Position numbers and translations under genes: made by a program. The notes under the pieces are model-generated. The model did not search any database. It was not told where the DNA came from and worked only from the letters and a program-made list of their open reading frames with translations. Positions 10,798-21,304 of a stretch of 64,000 bases of DNA are shown piece after piece; the stretch's first letter is position 1, and each line of letters starts with the position of its first letter. This DNA is from Phytophthora hibernalis (lineage: Eukaryota > Oomycota > Peronosporomycetes > Peronosporales > Peronosporaceae), in NCBI GenBank assembly GCA_012656075.1, contig JAAKBF010000087.1:186001-250000 (forward strand), written 5' to 3'.

Positions 10798-11000
10798 TTG
10801 CTTGATTCGAGCTTGGGTTCGTCAACGAGATGATCACGCGGTTCTCAGTAGCTCACTGTCGCTCAGTCACTATCTGCGCCTAGTTAGTGCAGTACAGGTA
10901 CGGTAGCTCAGTGGTGCTAAGTCACTCAGCGTTATAACCTGTGCTTAGTGCGTTAACCGCGTGATCATCTCGATGACGAACACAAGCTCAAATCAAGCAA
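10798..11000. mobile_element. About 200-bp MITE-like element with 43-46-bp inverted ends
   Basis: The segment 10798-10843 (TTGCTTGATTCGAGCTTGGG..., through GAGATGATCACGCGGTT) is an inverted copy of 10955-11000 with about three mismatches. The roughly 110 bp between them is rich in CTCAGT-type repeats and holds no ORF. This is the layout of a miniature inverted-repeat element. No clear target duplication was seen at the ends, so the superfamily is unknown. Confidence 0.7.
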
Positions 11001-11786
11001 AAACGAAAATGACTGGCCTATCCCCTTGTCGTATGATTTGATTCCTTTCCGCTGCCGTCAAAATTTGAAGTAAACGCGGAAACCGCACAAACAATGTCCA
11101 CATCTTGTGAATGAAGAGTCGAGCCGTCAGTTCGGAATTTCTTGTCATCAAACCTACCCGACGATGAGCTTCTTACCGCACGATGGTGACCACGCCATGA
11201 CGCTTCACGACGCGTTTGCGTTTCTCGACTCAAGCAATGACATGGATACGAACAGTGCGACGTTCCCTCCTTTGGGGAGATCGACGAGCTTCTGGGCTCC
11301 ATGTTCGAGTCTTTGCCAAATGAATCCAAGAGCAACGGAGGGCTGGCGGCGAAGAACTCAACAGCAGCGACGAGGAAGAAGGAGATAGCGACGAAGACGA
11401 AGACGCGAACAAAGACGAAGACGCGAACAAAGACAAAGACGAAGACGATGCAGCGTAGCTTTGCCACATCATCGACAATGCTACAGCGTCGTAGGAAGGC
11501 CGAGGTTTTGTCGCTAAGGGAACAAGCGACGGAGTTGCAGGAAGCTCTGAACGAATGGGTGAGTGGCGACGCGAAGTCAGCAATTGTAAAACTAAACGCG
11601 AAAACGATCACCGACTCGAAGATTCAAGGGCCAAGATTGACGCGATGGCAATATTGTGCAGCTGAGCAATACGAACTGAGAAACAAGGCGCAAAAACAGA
11701 ATTGCCAACTCCGGAAAATTCTAGCCCAACAGACAAAGACGGCCACGTCCTTGAGCAGGGTCCTTCGGAGGCAGTCGCTCGCCCGG

Positions 11787-11851
11787 GTAAGTTTCTGGAG
11801 TTTCAACTGTTCTGCTTGAAGCGTATACTCATTGTTGCTCCATGATTACAG
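11787..11851 (+). other. Intron 1 of the M96-like gene
   Basis: GTAAGT at 11787 and TTACAG ending at 11851. Removal joins ...LAR to DMNYM in phase 0. The length (65 nt) is typical of oomycete introns. Confidence 0.7.
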
Positions 11852-12142
11852 GACATGAACTACATGTTGGAATGTGCAGTACCTGCTCGCCTACATGGAT
11901 TACTAGCAGACAATGATTTGAGGACGTGCATGGCACAACTCGAGAACGCGGTAGATAACTTGTACCATCATTCTGCTCTGCAGTTTGAAGTGATCCTGGC
12001 GCCTTCTCTCTCGTGCTCTGTACATACCACGTACAGGGAACAACGGAAAGGTGGTGTCGTCGAGTTCATCATTAGCATACCGATGACTTGCTCAATGGCT
12101 GAAGCTAGCGACGTGGTTTTTAGCTATCTCAAGAAGGAGCGG

Positions 12143-12205
12143 GTGAGTTCTGTATTGCAACCTTCGTCATCACCAAGAGTCTAACTTTGCAATTGTTCAC
12201 TGTAG
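12143..12205 (+). other. Intron 2 of the M96-like gene
   Basis: GTGAGT at 12143 and CTGTAG ending at 12205. Removal joins KKER to TPGAKPDA in phase 0. The intron reading contains a stop (TAA at about 12182), supporting splicing. Confidence 0.7.
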
Positions 12206-12568
12206 ACACCTGGGGCCAAGCCCGATGCGTTGCTGCAGACGGAGTCTGTAACGCTGCATCATCTTGACGAGACCCTCCAGTTCGAGAAGTTGCACTGCAT
12301 CCGAAAGTTCTCCGAGCCAGAGAAGATTACATTGGTCTGCTCCGACATTCTGCTCATGCGCTCGAAAGGATTTAAATTTTGTACGGAGGGTTACAGCACC
12401 ATCATGCCACTACCAGCCGACCCGCTCCATACGTGTGTCATGCATTCGGTACTCAAGCTACGTGTTGATAACGGAGCAGGCCAACACAATGCTTTCGCGG
12501 AAGACGTCGCTCTCGGAGCGTTGAGTAAAGACGTTCGACTTTTTGGCAGGCGCAACAGGACAGCCTGA

Positions 12569-13900
12569 CCGATGAAGCTGCTCGTATCTCTGGGAGGTCT
12601 AGCTACTTCACCGTGTAAGTGGAACTTCGGGTGCCAAAAGCCTGCTTTTAATGGCCCGGTGTGTGACGGACATTAGGTGTCATTTGCGCAAGCTATGTTA
12701 CATTAATCTACCTCAGCTTCAAATGAAAAGCCTACTTTTGTGTCCAACGAAGCACGTAACTACACAGGTTTCAGTACCAGAGCTTGTCCGTACTTTGAAA
12801 GTAGTAATTTTGGAATAGTTGTTGCTTTCATATACTACGCAGTACTTCGTTTGAAGTAGTATACTTGAGTATTAAAATAAGTATTCAGGTGAAAAGAGAT
12901 CAGTAATATTATTACAGAACTACTAAGAACTAATTCCGAGTTTTACACGAAGAAGTTCTGGATTGTATTCCTGCTGCAGTGTTCCCGGCAAATAACTATG
13001 TCTTGCTTTGGAGACGCAATTCCCATACTCAGTATAGTAATAACACAGCCCCCTGATGAAGAAGTCGTTTGTCCGAACACTAACCAGTGACTTTACAAAA
13101 AAATGGGGTACAACCAAAGTTATGGCGAATTGAAAAATATGTCTCCGTGCTCGAAGACGAGAGGCCAAATTTTGTTTTCAGCGTAAATAATCTACAGACG
13201 CTTCTGAATCGAAATATGCCACAATGCCACCTAGAATGCTCAGAACCGCCTAGAACCGCTCGGAAATGACACGTGAAGTCTGCGCTCGCAAACGATCATT
13301 TCGTATAAAATGTTTTGCTCGCAAGTCCAAATCATGAATTAGCCAACTAGAAGTGCCAAAAATTCAACAAATCCGATGACAACCTACCTTGCTGGTTTCG
13401 ACCGGAAGCATCCTTCGAAACGGCACGGCTCATATCGATGTAGTTTCACAGCCACTGTGTCAGCAGCTTCGGCAACCAACAGAGCCACGACGAGAATAGA
13501 CCCGCGCACTTCCTCTTCCCATTGTCGGGATGGGAGTCGCCCTACTAGGAACATGAATCCGTTCGTAGAACGCAGAGACGTCCCCTAACCGTCGCATGCG
13601 TTCGGATCGGAGCGGTCTTTTTCGCTGTTTTCTCGGTTCCCGCTTAGATACGAAAAATCGATAACTTGGCTTCAAAGCCCTCTAGCAAAAACTCAAAATT
13701 GGCTTTGCGATTATTTTGTTTTAAATGAACTCAGATACTGTCTGCGTTTGTGTTGCTTGGAGGAAGAGTAGAAGTCGTATGTGTTGACTAGCGTGTCGTG
13801 CTGGCAAGTTATCCTCACCGACACCAGGTCTTCAGCGTTGGGATGGGGATTGTCCGTAGTACCAGCAACTGACCGTGCAAGCAGCGCAAGTACTCAGTGT
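12569..13900. other. Intergenic region, nothing recognised
   Basis: About 1.3 kb between the M96-like gene and the piggyBac-like remnant. The short ORFs (for example 13376-13588 +, 13460-13675 -) have no recognisable content. A few short palindromes around AGTACT/GTACTT occur at 12800-12870. Confidence 0.55.
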
Positions 13901-15493
13901 GCGTAGGTGTCGTTTCTCCTTTCTCCTTGAGAGTAATGCAATGAATGATGTATTCATTAACAACGGCCATGTCTATCAGGCATATGAATAACTGCTTTTA
14001 GTACTTGCGAAGCGAGACGCATGTTTGGATGCTTGTAGCGTTGGAGTCGCAGCTGATTGTGGACGTCAACGCCCCATACCGAGGCCGTAGACCACGACCA
14101 GCTGCGGACAGGGTACTACCCTGCGTATACCATCTTTCTCCGTGCGCAGAACACTGCTAAGATGCGTGCTGCATCCAGTAAGAAAGCATGTGTCTGTCTT
14201 CGAATCCATCCAGCTCAACGCAACGACCTGAGGAAGATTGAGAGCTTGTGCGATACGGTACGTTCCTCGCGGCATCCGTTTCGGACATTTTTCAGCGTGA
14301 ATTGTATCTCACACCACCCGAAGCGGTCGTCCAGGGATGTCCCAACGTGATACAGACCCATTTCCAGGAGCTTCAAACTCAGCGACACCGTGGTGTAAAA
14401 ACTATCCGTCATAATCATGCGTTTCATCGGCTGATTGATGAGCTTCTTCGAGATAATCCGCACGACGGTCTTCGGTCCCAGTCCCAGCGTGTCATCTGGT
14501 GCTTTCTTCTTCTTTTTCTTTTGTCAGCACCACAGTAGATATTAACTCTATATACAGAATACCATTAAATCAATATACATTATTCTGTAGAATCCAGAAC
14601 AGCGAAGCTTATCTCGAACAATATGCAGTCCCAGCGCAAAACGTCAGGTAGAACTTGGCGCCGTACTTGCTGGGCTTGTCTGTCATGAAGACGCGCATTG
14701 GATTGAACTTACTGCGGTTTGGCATCATGCCCTCAAATAAGATCACCTTCCCGAGCCGATAGCCACGGCGAAACGTTTTCTCGACGGCTTGCAACATCGG
14801 ACAACCTTATCAGCGTGCTGTCCACCATCCTCGTTGTTGTTGAAGTGAAGAAACTTCATGATCGCCTCGAAGCGATCGCGCTTCATGAAGCGTGAGAACG
14901 TCCCACGCGATATTGCGCCATCCGCTTCAGTACACCAGTGGTTGGCAAGTCCGTCTCGAATCGGAGCTATTGCTCGAGCGAAGAGCAAGACAACAACGTG
15001 CACAATTTCTTGAGCCCGAATCGCCTTGAACTTTTTCAAGCCTTCTTCAATATCCTCCAAGTTGGAACCTCTTACACGCGGATCATTAGCTTGTCGTGCT
15101 AGTAGCTTATCGCGCCGTGCCGTAGCAATGGCGATGATATTCTGAGTCCAGTAGCGGTTTGTCTTGAAACACACATTAACAGTGGGGTGCAGCCACGGGA
15201 TACAGCGGCAGCAGTCGGCGAAGCAGCTGATGGCTACATTGAAGAACCCGCGAGTAGTCGCCGAGATCCAGGCACCGCGGGAGCAGGAGGCTTATCTTTT
15301 GCCTAATTTTTGCAAACATATTTTTGATGACTGGCGGCGGCTCAACCTCCCCCAAACACAGCGCCCTCCACGCCGAGTCGTTCACGTCGCTGCCACCGCC
15401 CAATAGCGGAGGTAAGTAGTTATCGTCGTCGCTGCTGTTTCCCAGCAACAGGAGCAAGTCGGTCGCGTTGCTGCCGCCGCCCGGCAGAAGCAC
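13900..15493 (-). pseudogene. piggyBac-like transposase remnant (DDE_Tnp_1_7)
   Basis: Pieces on the minus strand appear in transposase order: an acidic N-terminus with WRALCLGEVEPPPVIKNMF (15176-15493); TFSRFMKRDRFEAIMKFLHF plus NNNEDGGQHADK (14743-15174); ILFEGMMPNRSKFNPMRVFM with DKPSKYGAKFYLT (14609-14797); SFYTTVSLSLKLLEMGLYHV (14215-14463); MPRGTYRIAQALNLPQVVAL and VYGLGMGR (14066-14275); and a last stretch to about 13900. SRFM-x-RDRFE and FNPMR-x-F are hallmarks of oomycete piggyBac-like proteins. At least four frame changes make it a pseudogene. Terminal repeats and TTAA flanks were not found. Confidence 0.82.
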
Positions 15494-15746
15494 GTAGAGC
15501 TGAAGGTGGAAAGAGCAACCGTCTTGAGACGTAGGAGCAATACGAAGAATACCGGTAAGAATACCGCAGGAGCGTGATATAGTAGTAGGTTAAAATGTCA
15601 ATAAACATCGCTACATGTAGTTCATTGCGTTTCTCAGTTGATATCCAGCCTGCACTTCTTGTGACTTGCTGCTCGCCACGGGTGGGAGGGGCCCACGGGC
15701 AGCTTGCTGGCAGTCAAGTTGAGATCCGGCTAATCGTTAGCCTGTT

Positions 15747-15838
15747 TTCAAGGACCTCGGGGATGGTAAACGATTGTTCATAGCCCGATTATTAGCAAGA
15801 AATTCTTCTAATAATTTGCTACTTGAAACCCCTAATAT
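15747..15838. repeat. Dispersed repeat, copy 1
   Basis: About 90 bp (TTCAAGGACCTCGGGGATGG... to ...CCCTAATATCA) recur with small differences at 28640-28736 in the same orientation. Neither copy contains a recognisable gene, and their flanks differ. It may be the end of an unidentified mobile element. Confidence 0.75.
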
Positions 15839-16600
15839 CACGTCCATCCGTCATACATATTTCCGTACAAAAATACAGTAATTGCAATACCGAAATTATT
15901 TTTCCCGAGCCCTGCTCTAAACCTAAAAGAAGTTTACAAGCGTAAGACCTTTGTTTCTGTTTAAGGCACGCATTATTGTGCGCAATGCAGTATTTGCGGC
16001 AGTATTATTATGCCCTTATTATTGGCCGCAGAAAGTGGGCGGTAGATTATTTTAAGATACCAAATTACTACTAGCGTTAGTAGTAAGTTGAAATAAAATT
16101 AGGACGCTGACCAAACGACTCCCTGGACCCAACCACTCCTTGTCATCCGCAGAAAGTTTTCGTGACATCTCGAGGCCAATACTTACACTTTTTAATGTAT
16201 CTTGATTTTTTTCTTTAACTTTTGTTTATAATACTACTTCAAAATTCTCTGGATTTTAATCCACACTTTCTCCCTAAAGGGGACTCGATCCTTTAATAAA
16301 AACTTCTTACCTTTTTACATATACTTAAAAAAAACATCATTCTGGTAGGACGCCAGTTTACAAATATCTTTGAAATCGATAGACCAGTTAAGTAAGATTC
16401 ATGTCAGATTTTTAGTCGAAATCGGTGGCTGTCCACTCTTTAATTAGATGCGGCTTAGTCAGATTAAGTTATTTTACCCTTAATATATCTGCGTTAACAT
16501 TCGTACAACATTAGGAATTTTTGCATGGAAGAGTGGGCCACACTTTTGTGGTGTTCGTGAAGCAGTGAGTCAAGGGCATGTGAACGAGTGGCAAAGCAGG
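15839..16600. other. AT-rich intergenic region
   Basis: About 760 bases between the dispersed repeat and the DENR pseudogene. AT-rich, with no ORF of recognisable content. Nothing further is supported. Confidence 0.6.
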
Positions 16601-16610
16601 AGATCGTCAC

Positions 16611-17343
16611 CAAATGACTCCGCACCGCGAGTGCTTCACGCGCTTCTACTGCAAGTACAATGACGACAAGCTGCACGAGATCGACGGTGTGCTGGAGCGC
16701 AGCGCTGACACTATGTTGCGAGGCGCAGCTGTTCTCGGTGATCTTAAAGAAGTACGCGCCTGAACCTACAGAGAATGAGCAGTTCGACGGCGCCAACGAA
16801 GAAGAAGAAGAAGAAGAGGAGAACAAGGAGTCAAACTTCAACCACCAGCGTCTGCTGGATTTCTACCAAGGTTGATGGCGTGCCCTCGATGCTGGTCGAG
16901 TACAAGTTCAAGGGGTCCAAACTCTTCGACGCACTGGCGAAGAAGTACTGACAGAAATCTTGTGACTCGGACGAGGAGGAGAAAGAACAGGAAGAGAACG
17001 GCAAGTCCAAGTTTAACAGCGTAGTGTACTCCCCCATCGATACGTTCCCGCCCGAGTACTGCGAGTTCGGACCCGTGTTCAATGAGTGCAAGCCGAGCAC
17101 TGCTCCGACCTCGTGCTCACCAAGTATAACCGTACGGTGGTGGGGCTGGTGGTGGTGGAGCAGTAGATCGCGGAGGGTAGCACGCTCGAAGTGGTGGACA
17201 AGAACAACAACAACAAAATCGAGGAGGCTGCCAAGGGGAAGGAGAACTGCAAGGTGACCATCTCCAAGATTTCGCGCAAGGGCCGCAAGCGCCTCACTTT
17301 CGTCACGGGTCTCGAGGACTTTGAAGTCATATTTCAGTTCTAG
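16611..17343 (+). pseudogene. DENR: DENR-like (SUI1-domain translation factor) pseudogene with two N-terminal motif copies
   Basis: Reading across frameshifts, the + strand gives two copies of a short helical motif. The first is FTRFYCKYNDDKLHEIDGVL with LFSVILKKYAPEP (16635-16765); the second is VDGVPSMLVEYKFKGSKLFD with ALAKKY (16873-16950). Each is followed by an acidic linker. The DENR N-terminal region then appears as PIDTFPPEYCEFGPVFNECK (17035-17094), and the SUI1 domain as CKVTISKISRKGRKRLTFVT followed by GLEDFEV (17249-17332). DENR with MCTS1 re-initiates and recycles ribosomes. The SUI1 domain stops early at 17341-17343. Two stops and at least two frameshifts make this a relic of a host gene. 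Confidence 0.68.
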
Positions 17344-17494
17344 GACCCACAGCATCAAGCTTGTTAACAACTCTCATTAAAAATCTTTTGCTAGGCCTTA
17401 CGCTCTTTCAATTATCGTCAGATGCTTCGTTACACCCCAGTACCAAATTGATATTCCCAGTCTAAGTCACAGACGCCCTAGTTCAGTAACACTG

Positions 17495-17975
17495 GTTTTG
17501 AAGCGAAGTCCAGGTAATGTCACTAGCGCGTATTTGTCGAGGTCACCCATTTGCTCGTGGAAGTGGCATCCAATTTGCGCCGGGTAGATGGTGCGCCAGG
17601 TTCCACTTCCAACGGGCGAAACGACCTATAATATCAGTAGCTTCCTTTTTCGTCTTTCCAGCAGCTAGTAACTCTTTGGTTATTTCTTTCTGCTTGAGAC
17701 CTTTCCACTTCCACGCGGTAAACTTAGGGTAAAGCTCTTGTTTTCCATCACCCGTAACCTTGAACATATTCTTCCATTTCAGCTTCGCAGCTTCCCTCTC
17801 AGCCTTCTTAACGCAGCTGCCGCTTTCATCGCTGCGAAAAAGCTTTGAGATCGTTTACTCCAGGAATTTTCAGATTCTTCAAGCCAAAGCCAACCGCTCG
17901 CACTTCCTCCTTGATCAGTTCGCCTTGATCATCAGCTAATGCTCTGAGAAACCTCTTCTCCAGTTGTAGTAGAAA
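17495..17975 (-). pseudogene. RxLR-type effector pseudogene, copy B (5' truncated)
   Basis: This stretch is clearly homologous to 8838-9300, including the untranslated 3' flank (AGCGCGTATTTGTCGAGGTC). Here the RxLR motif is perfect, RFLR encoded at 17954-17943, and the EER site reads EEVR. No signal peptide lies upstream: homology to copy A stops just before the motif near 17960. The C-terminal half (17543-17767) is in one frame and contains ELYPKFTAWKWKGLKQKE, the part that copy A has lost by a 10-nt deletion. A frameshift near 17840 separates the two halves. Neither copy can make the full protein. Confidence 0.65.
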
Positions 17976-18200
17976 AAGGCCAGTAATCACCCTTCAAACA
18001 CCCAAGTCATTCCATCTTGTGTCAATAGCCACTCCCCACGAATGAATTCATCAACAATAGTGATATTGTGCCTTGCTGTCATATTGCGCCCAGTTTTAAC
18101 TCTCTTCATCGGACTTCAGGCTCATGTGGGAGCATTGTAATCTGGCTTGATTATTCGTTTAAATCTTTGTGGATAGGGCAAAGGGTCGAGTGACTGGCAC
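17976..18200 (-). other. Unassigned coding-like fragment
   Basis: On the minus strand the text KRVKTGRNMTARHNITIVDE followed by FIRGEWLLTQDGMTWVFEG reads like protein, with a similar stretch upstream. I do not recognise it. It abuts the truncated 5' side of RxLR-type copy B and may be the sequence that replaced its signal-peptide region. Confidence 0.3.
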
Positions 18201-18207
18201 TTAAGAA

Positions 18208-18365
18208 TACAGTGATCTGCTTCCTCAGCGAGCACCCAAAACTAAATAACCTTTCAAATTGTATGTACAGACAGAAAGGTGGACGATACAGAAATGGATT
18301 TCACATAAAATATACTTGTATTATTTATATATATCAGGTGTTCGCTGAGGAATCAGATCACTGTA
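18208..18365. mobile_element. Tc1/mariner-type MITE 1 (158 bp)
   Basis: Ends 18208-18236 and 18337-18365 are inverted copies (TACAGTGATCTG then C/A then TTCCTCAGCGA) with two mismatches. The outermost TA is the expected target dinucleotide, and CAGT starts are typical of Tc1-type ends. There is no coding capacity. Its subterminal sequence GAACACCTGATAT is shared with MITE 2 at 35891. Confidence 0.8.
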
Positions 18366-18532
18366 ATCAGAGAGGCTGCTACTGCCAGCCGCCCATGATG
18401 GCACCGAAGTCTGCCGTGTCTTCCCGCGCGTCGTTGTGTACCTCCCGACCAACTGAGGCGGGTGTACGAGGTGAACACTAAGCCACCACGATATCCATAT
18501 CTCCTCCACTATCTAACGATATTAAACGCAGC

Positions 18533-19092
18533 TTGAACGACGACGGCTGCAGGTTCCGTTGGAAGGCGTGCGCTCCGTGCCCAGAATCTAGGTGGTCCAT
18601 GATCAACAAAGGTAGTCAGGCGATCAACAGCAGCGGTCGGACATCAATGCGACGGACGCCGAGAGCCCAAAATTACCTTGATCGAGACCAGGAGGAGCCA
18701 CGGTGGACAGCTTCTTTGGCGCTCGCATGTTGGACCAGTCCGTCAAGAAGCGTGCGCTGCTTCCTGGCTATGGGGTGCCCGCGGTAGATCATCATCGCGC
18801 CGGCCAAATGTCTGCTGCGATTCAATACATATTGACGCTTGAGGCGTACGTGTTAGAGGGGCGTACGCTGGCTGTGGGCTTCGACCACAAGATAACGGCG
18901 CAGTACGACGCGTCGCGCAGGTCGTACAACGGTATCGTCGCGCGTATTAGAGTTCAACACGTTGGGAAGACCGTCAAGGACAAGACGATGGACACGGCCA
19001 CCATTGGCTGCCGATTAAATTGCTACTGCAACTGCAACTTGCTACCCAGGTACAATAAAGTCTACTGCTATAGCTTACTAGCTTCGGTATAA
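18533..19092 (+). other. Unassigned coding-like region
   Basis: Two + strand frames (18533-18787 and 18703-19092) overlap. The second, 129 codons, contains AYVLEGRTLAVGFDHKITAQ followed by YDASRRSYNGIVARIRVQHV, which reads like genuine protein. No family, signal or catalytic motif is recognised. Its end runs into low-complexity C/N codons. Confidence 0.35.
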
Positions 19093-19363
19093 ACTGCAAA
19101 TGCTTCACATGTGCTGTATTTCTTAGATGATGTCGCTGCACTTATAAATGTTGCTCCTCTGCCATTTGAGATTTCTAGCCGCGTGGTATATGACTGTGTC
19201 GAAGGATCGATGCCAGTACGAATGCAATCTTCATTGATTCATTCTAGTTTGGTCCATCAACTACCCAACTGCAGCCAAAAATACAGCCACGCATCATCGT
19301 GTCTCTCCCGAACAACTCCAGGTGCGGTGAACAATCAAAACGGGTGACCCACTAACTGCTTGC

Positions 19364-20118
19364 ATGGACATGATTGCTCCAATCGATTTTCTCTTTCAAG
19401 TCGCAACATGCTACGGGGGTTTGCGCGTTACTGTTGAAGAGATGTTTACCCGTCAACTTCCCAACGTGTGGCGCGGTGACTTCGAGTTGTACCTGAAGCC
19501 AAGCAACAACGCCCTCAGCGAGGTTTTTCTGCGCTTCAAGAAGGAGAACACGACTTCAAGACACAGTTGGAGACTGTTTGGCATACAGCGCGACTCCGCA
19601 AGAATGGACAGGCAGATTTTCGGCTAATGATATTAGTCTACGTCCCTCGGCCTCAGAGAGCAACGACACTTCGACGAGCGACAGTCGCACGCGTCGAAGA
19701 ACAGGCGCCTCGAATGGCTGCATTTGTTCGCGAGCATGCAATTGCAGCTGGACGTGCGACGCAGCGCTACATGAGTGTTCGCCAAGCTAGGCCTCTAGAC
19801 GAAGCTCCTATCCAGACGCCAGCTGACACAACATTTAGACAACTACAGTGGATTGACCAACAAGAAGTGGCAATGCAGGCTGACCAAGAGCGCATAAACG
19901 AAGAGAACCTCTCGTACTACCAAGTCGTCAGAGTCGTTTTCAAGGGAACCCCGGTTCCGCTTAGGATAAACGTAAGCAAGTTGAGGCTAGCGCTAGGATT
20001 ACCATCCTATTCGCTTCGACCACCGTTTAGGGCGACGCATTCAGGTGCCATTCCCGACCAAGAAATTGACGTGGAGGACGATGATCATCGACCACCTCAA
20101 CGTGGAAACGACGTCTAA
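19364..20118 (+). pseudogene. Hypothetical protein gene, two frames
   Basis: The frame 19364-19627 (VATCYGGLRVTVEEMFTRQL, then DFELYLKPSNNALSEVFLRF) appears to continue, after a one-base shift near 19545, in 19567-20118. The latter contains ADFRLMILVYVPRPQRATTL and VNVSKLRLALGLP-like text (INVSKLRLALGLPSYSLRPP) and ends with an acidic tail DVEDDDH. I do not recognise the family. The next gene is a convergent transposase on the other strand, 14 bases away, so this could be an accessory ORF of a transposon. Confidence 0.4.
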
Positions 20119-20131
20119 ACGGTATTTTGCA

Positions 20132-21210
20132 TTAAGTCGTTATCTTAATCGATAGTTTGTTCGCTCCGTACGCACAGTGATGGTATAAGTTTTCCCCAAC
20201 TATTTCTTGTTTGCGAGTGCACCAGTACATTGCGACTTTGAGGACGGCGAGATGATCTTGACGGAAAGCAGCTTCTCCGTGGCGCTGAATCCATCGCTTC
20301 AGCAACGAACAGGCGACCTCAATGGGATTGAGGTCTGGGGAGTAGGGCGGAAGAAAGAACAGCAACGCACCCGTGGAGCTCACAATTTCTTGGAGCTCCT
20401 TGTACATATGAATCTTGGCGTCATCCATGACCACTATCGAACGCGGTAGTGGCCATGGATTAAGGAAACGAAGAATCTTGGTCTTGAAGGTGTCATGAAA
20501 ACGCTGCCTGGTGAAAGTGCCTTCAACATGCCCCCACGTGAAAAATCCCGTCACATCAATTGCAGCAAGGACTGATACGCGGCTTCCACGACCAAAAGGG
20601 AGGGTGACGGCAAAGACCTAAAGATAAAAACAGTATTAGAGTAAAAGTAAAATAAAACACTCCGTAATGGACACTTACCGGGCATCCTTTGAAGTCTCAT
20701 CTACAAAAACCAACTGATCAGGCCCATTATAGTAGGGTAAAAGGAGCTGAACATACTCTCGCCTCTCTCTAGGCAGACTCTCGCCCGCTCGTTTCGTCAA
20801 TACCTTGCGCGTGAGCCGCAGGACAAACCGCAACGCTCGGCAAATTGTCGAGTCGGACACGTTGAGTAGGCCGCGAAAATCAGTCCGTAGCTCTAAGCGA
20901 ATTTCTTCAAAGTAAAAACACGGGTTCGTCTTGACGAATTCTTTTACAAAGTTGCACATGTTCGCAGGCCACCTTGACGTCTTTTCATGCGTAGCTGATT
21001 GCACGATACGTTTCCTGTTTTTCTAAAGAGTTTATACCATCGCTCTAGACTACGTGTCGACATTCCAAAGACTGTAGTCACCGTGCTCATGTCCACGTTG
21101 TAGACGTAGACAAGAAAAATGGCCCGCCACCGAAGATCAATCGAAAACGTCATCACTGGCGCTGCAATGCACAACCCGATTAGACTAGTTCTCTCGCAGC
21201 AAGTGCCCAA
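20132..21210 (-). pseudogene. Tc1-like (DDE_3) transposase remnant
   Basis: The 5' frame (20944-21210) carries a helix-turn-helix (VDMSTVTTVFGMSTRSLERW followed by YKLFRKTGNV). The next (20675-21004) carries a second HTH-like part and the first catalytic Asp in LVFVDETSKD. The 3' frame (20132-20554) has the second Asp in SIVVMDDAKIHMYKELQEIV and the final box FFLPPYSPDLNPIEVACSLL. A GT-AG pair at 20678 and 20618 could mark a 61-nt intron, but splicing there does not keep the frame. The short region that usually follows the first Asp is missing. No terminal repeats were found. Confidence 0.82.
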
Positions 21211-21304
21211 ATGTCGTTAAAATGCTCGCCAATCGGCCAAACGCGTGTACGGTCAGTTCTAGCAAAGTCCGTTTAAGCCAGTGAATTTGGCGTAGCTCTC
21301 AAAG

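Larger units (their letters stand above)
11164..12568 (+). pseudogene. M96 mating-specific-like protein gene (three exons, one N-terminal frameshift)
   Basis: Three blocks join across two short GT-AG introns, 11787-11851 and 12143-12205 (65 and 63 nt, both phase 0). The N-terminal segment (MTLHDAFAFLDSS, about 11197) shifts frame near 11270. An acidic/basic low-complexity run follows, then a bZIP-like basic and coiled-coil part (RRRKAEVLSLREQATELQEA), then RWQYCAAEQYELRNKAQKQN before exon 2. Exons 2-3 resemble the START-like C-terminal part of the large Phytophthora M96-like family. The family is oomycete-expanded and its role is unclear. The early stop at 12568 may be a C-terminal truncation. 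The introns are well formed, but the frameshift suggests a pseudogene. Confidence 0.5.

Noticed and set aside
11018..11611. 197-codon minus frame with repeated Phe-Val
   Set aside because: Antisense of the GAAGAC-rich low-complexity run of the M96-like gene.
16494..17370. Minus-strand frames with poly-Ser and Leu/Val-rich text
   Set aside because: They are antisense to the Glu-rich and SUI1 parts of the DENR relic; poly-Ser is only the reverse reading of GAAGAAGAA.
18208..18365. Possible riboswitch or structured RNA at the inverted repeat
   Set aside because: TA flanks and CAGT ends identify it as a Tc1-type MITE.
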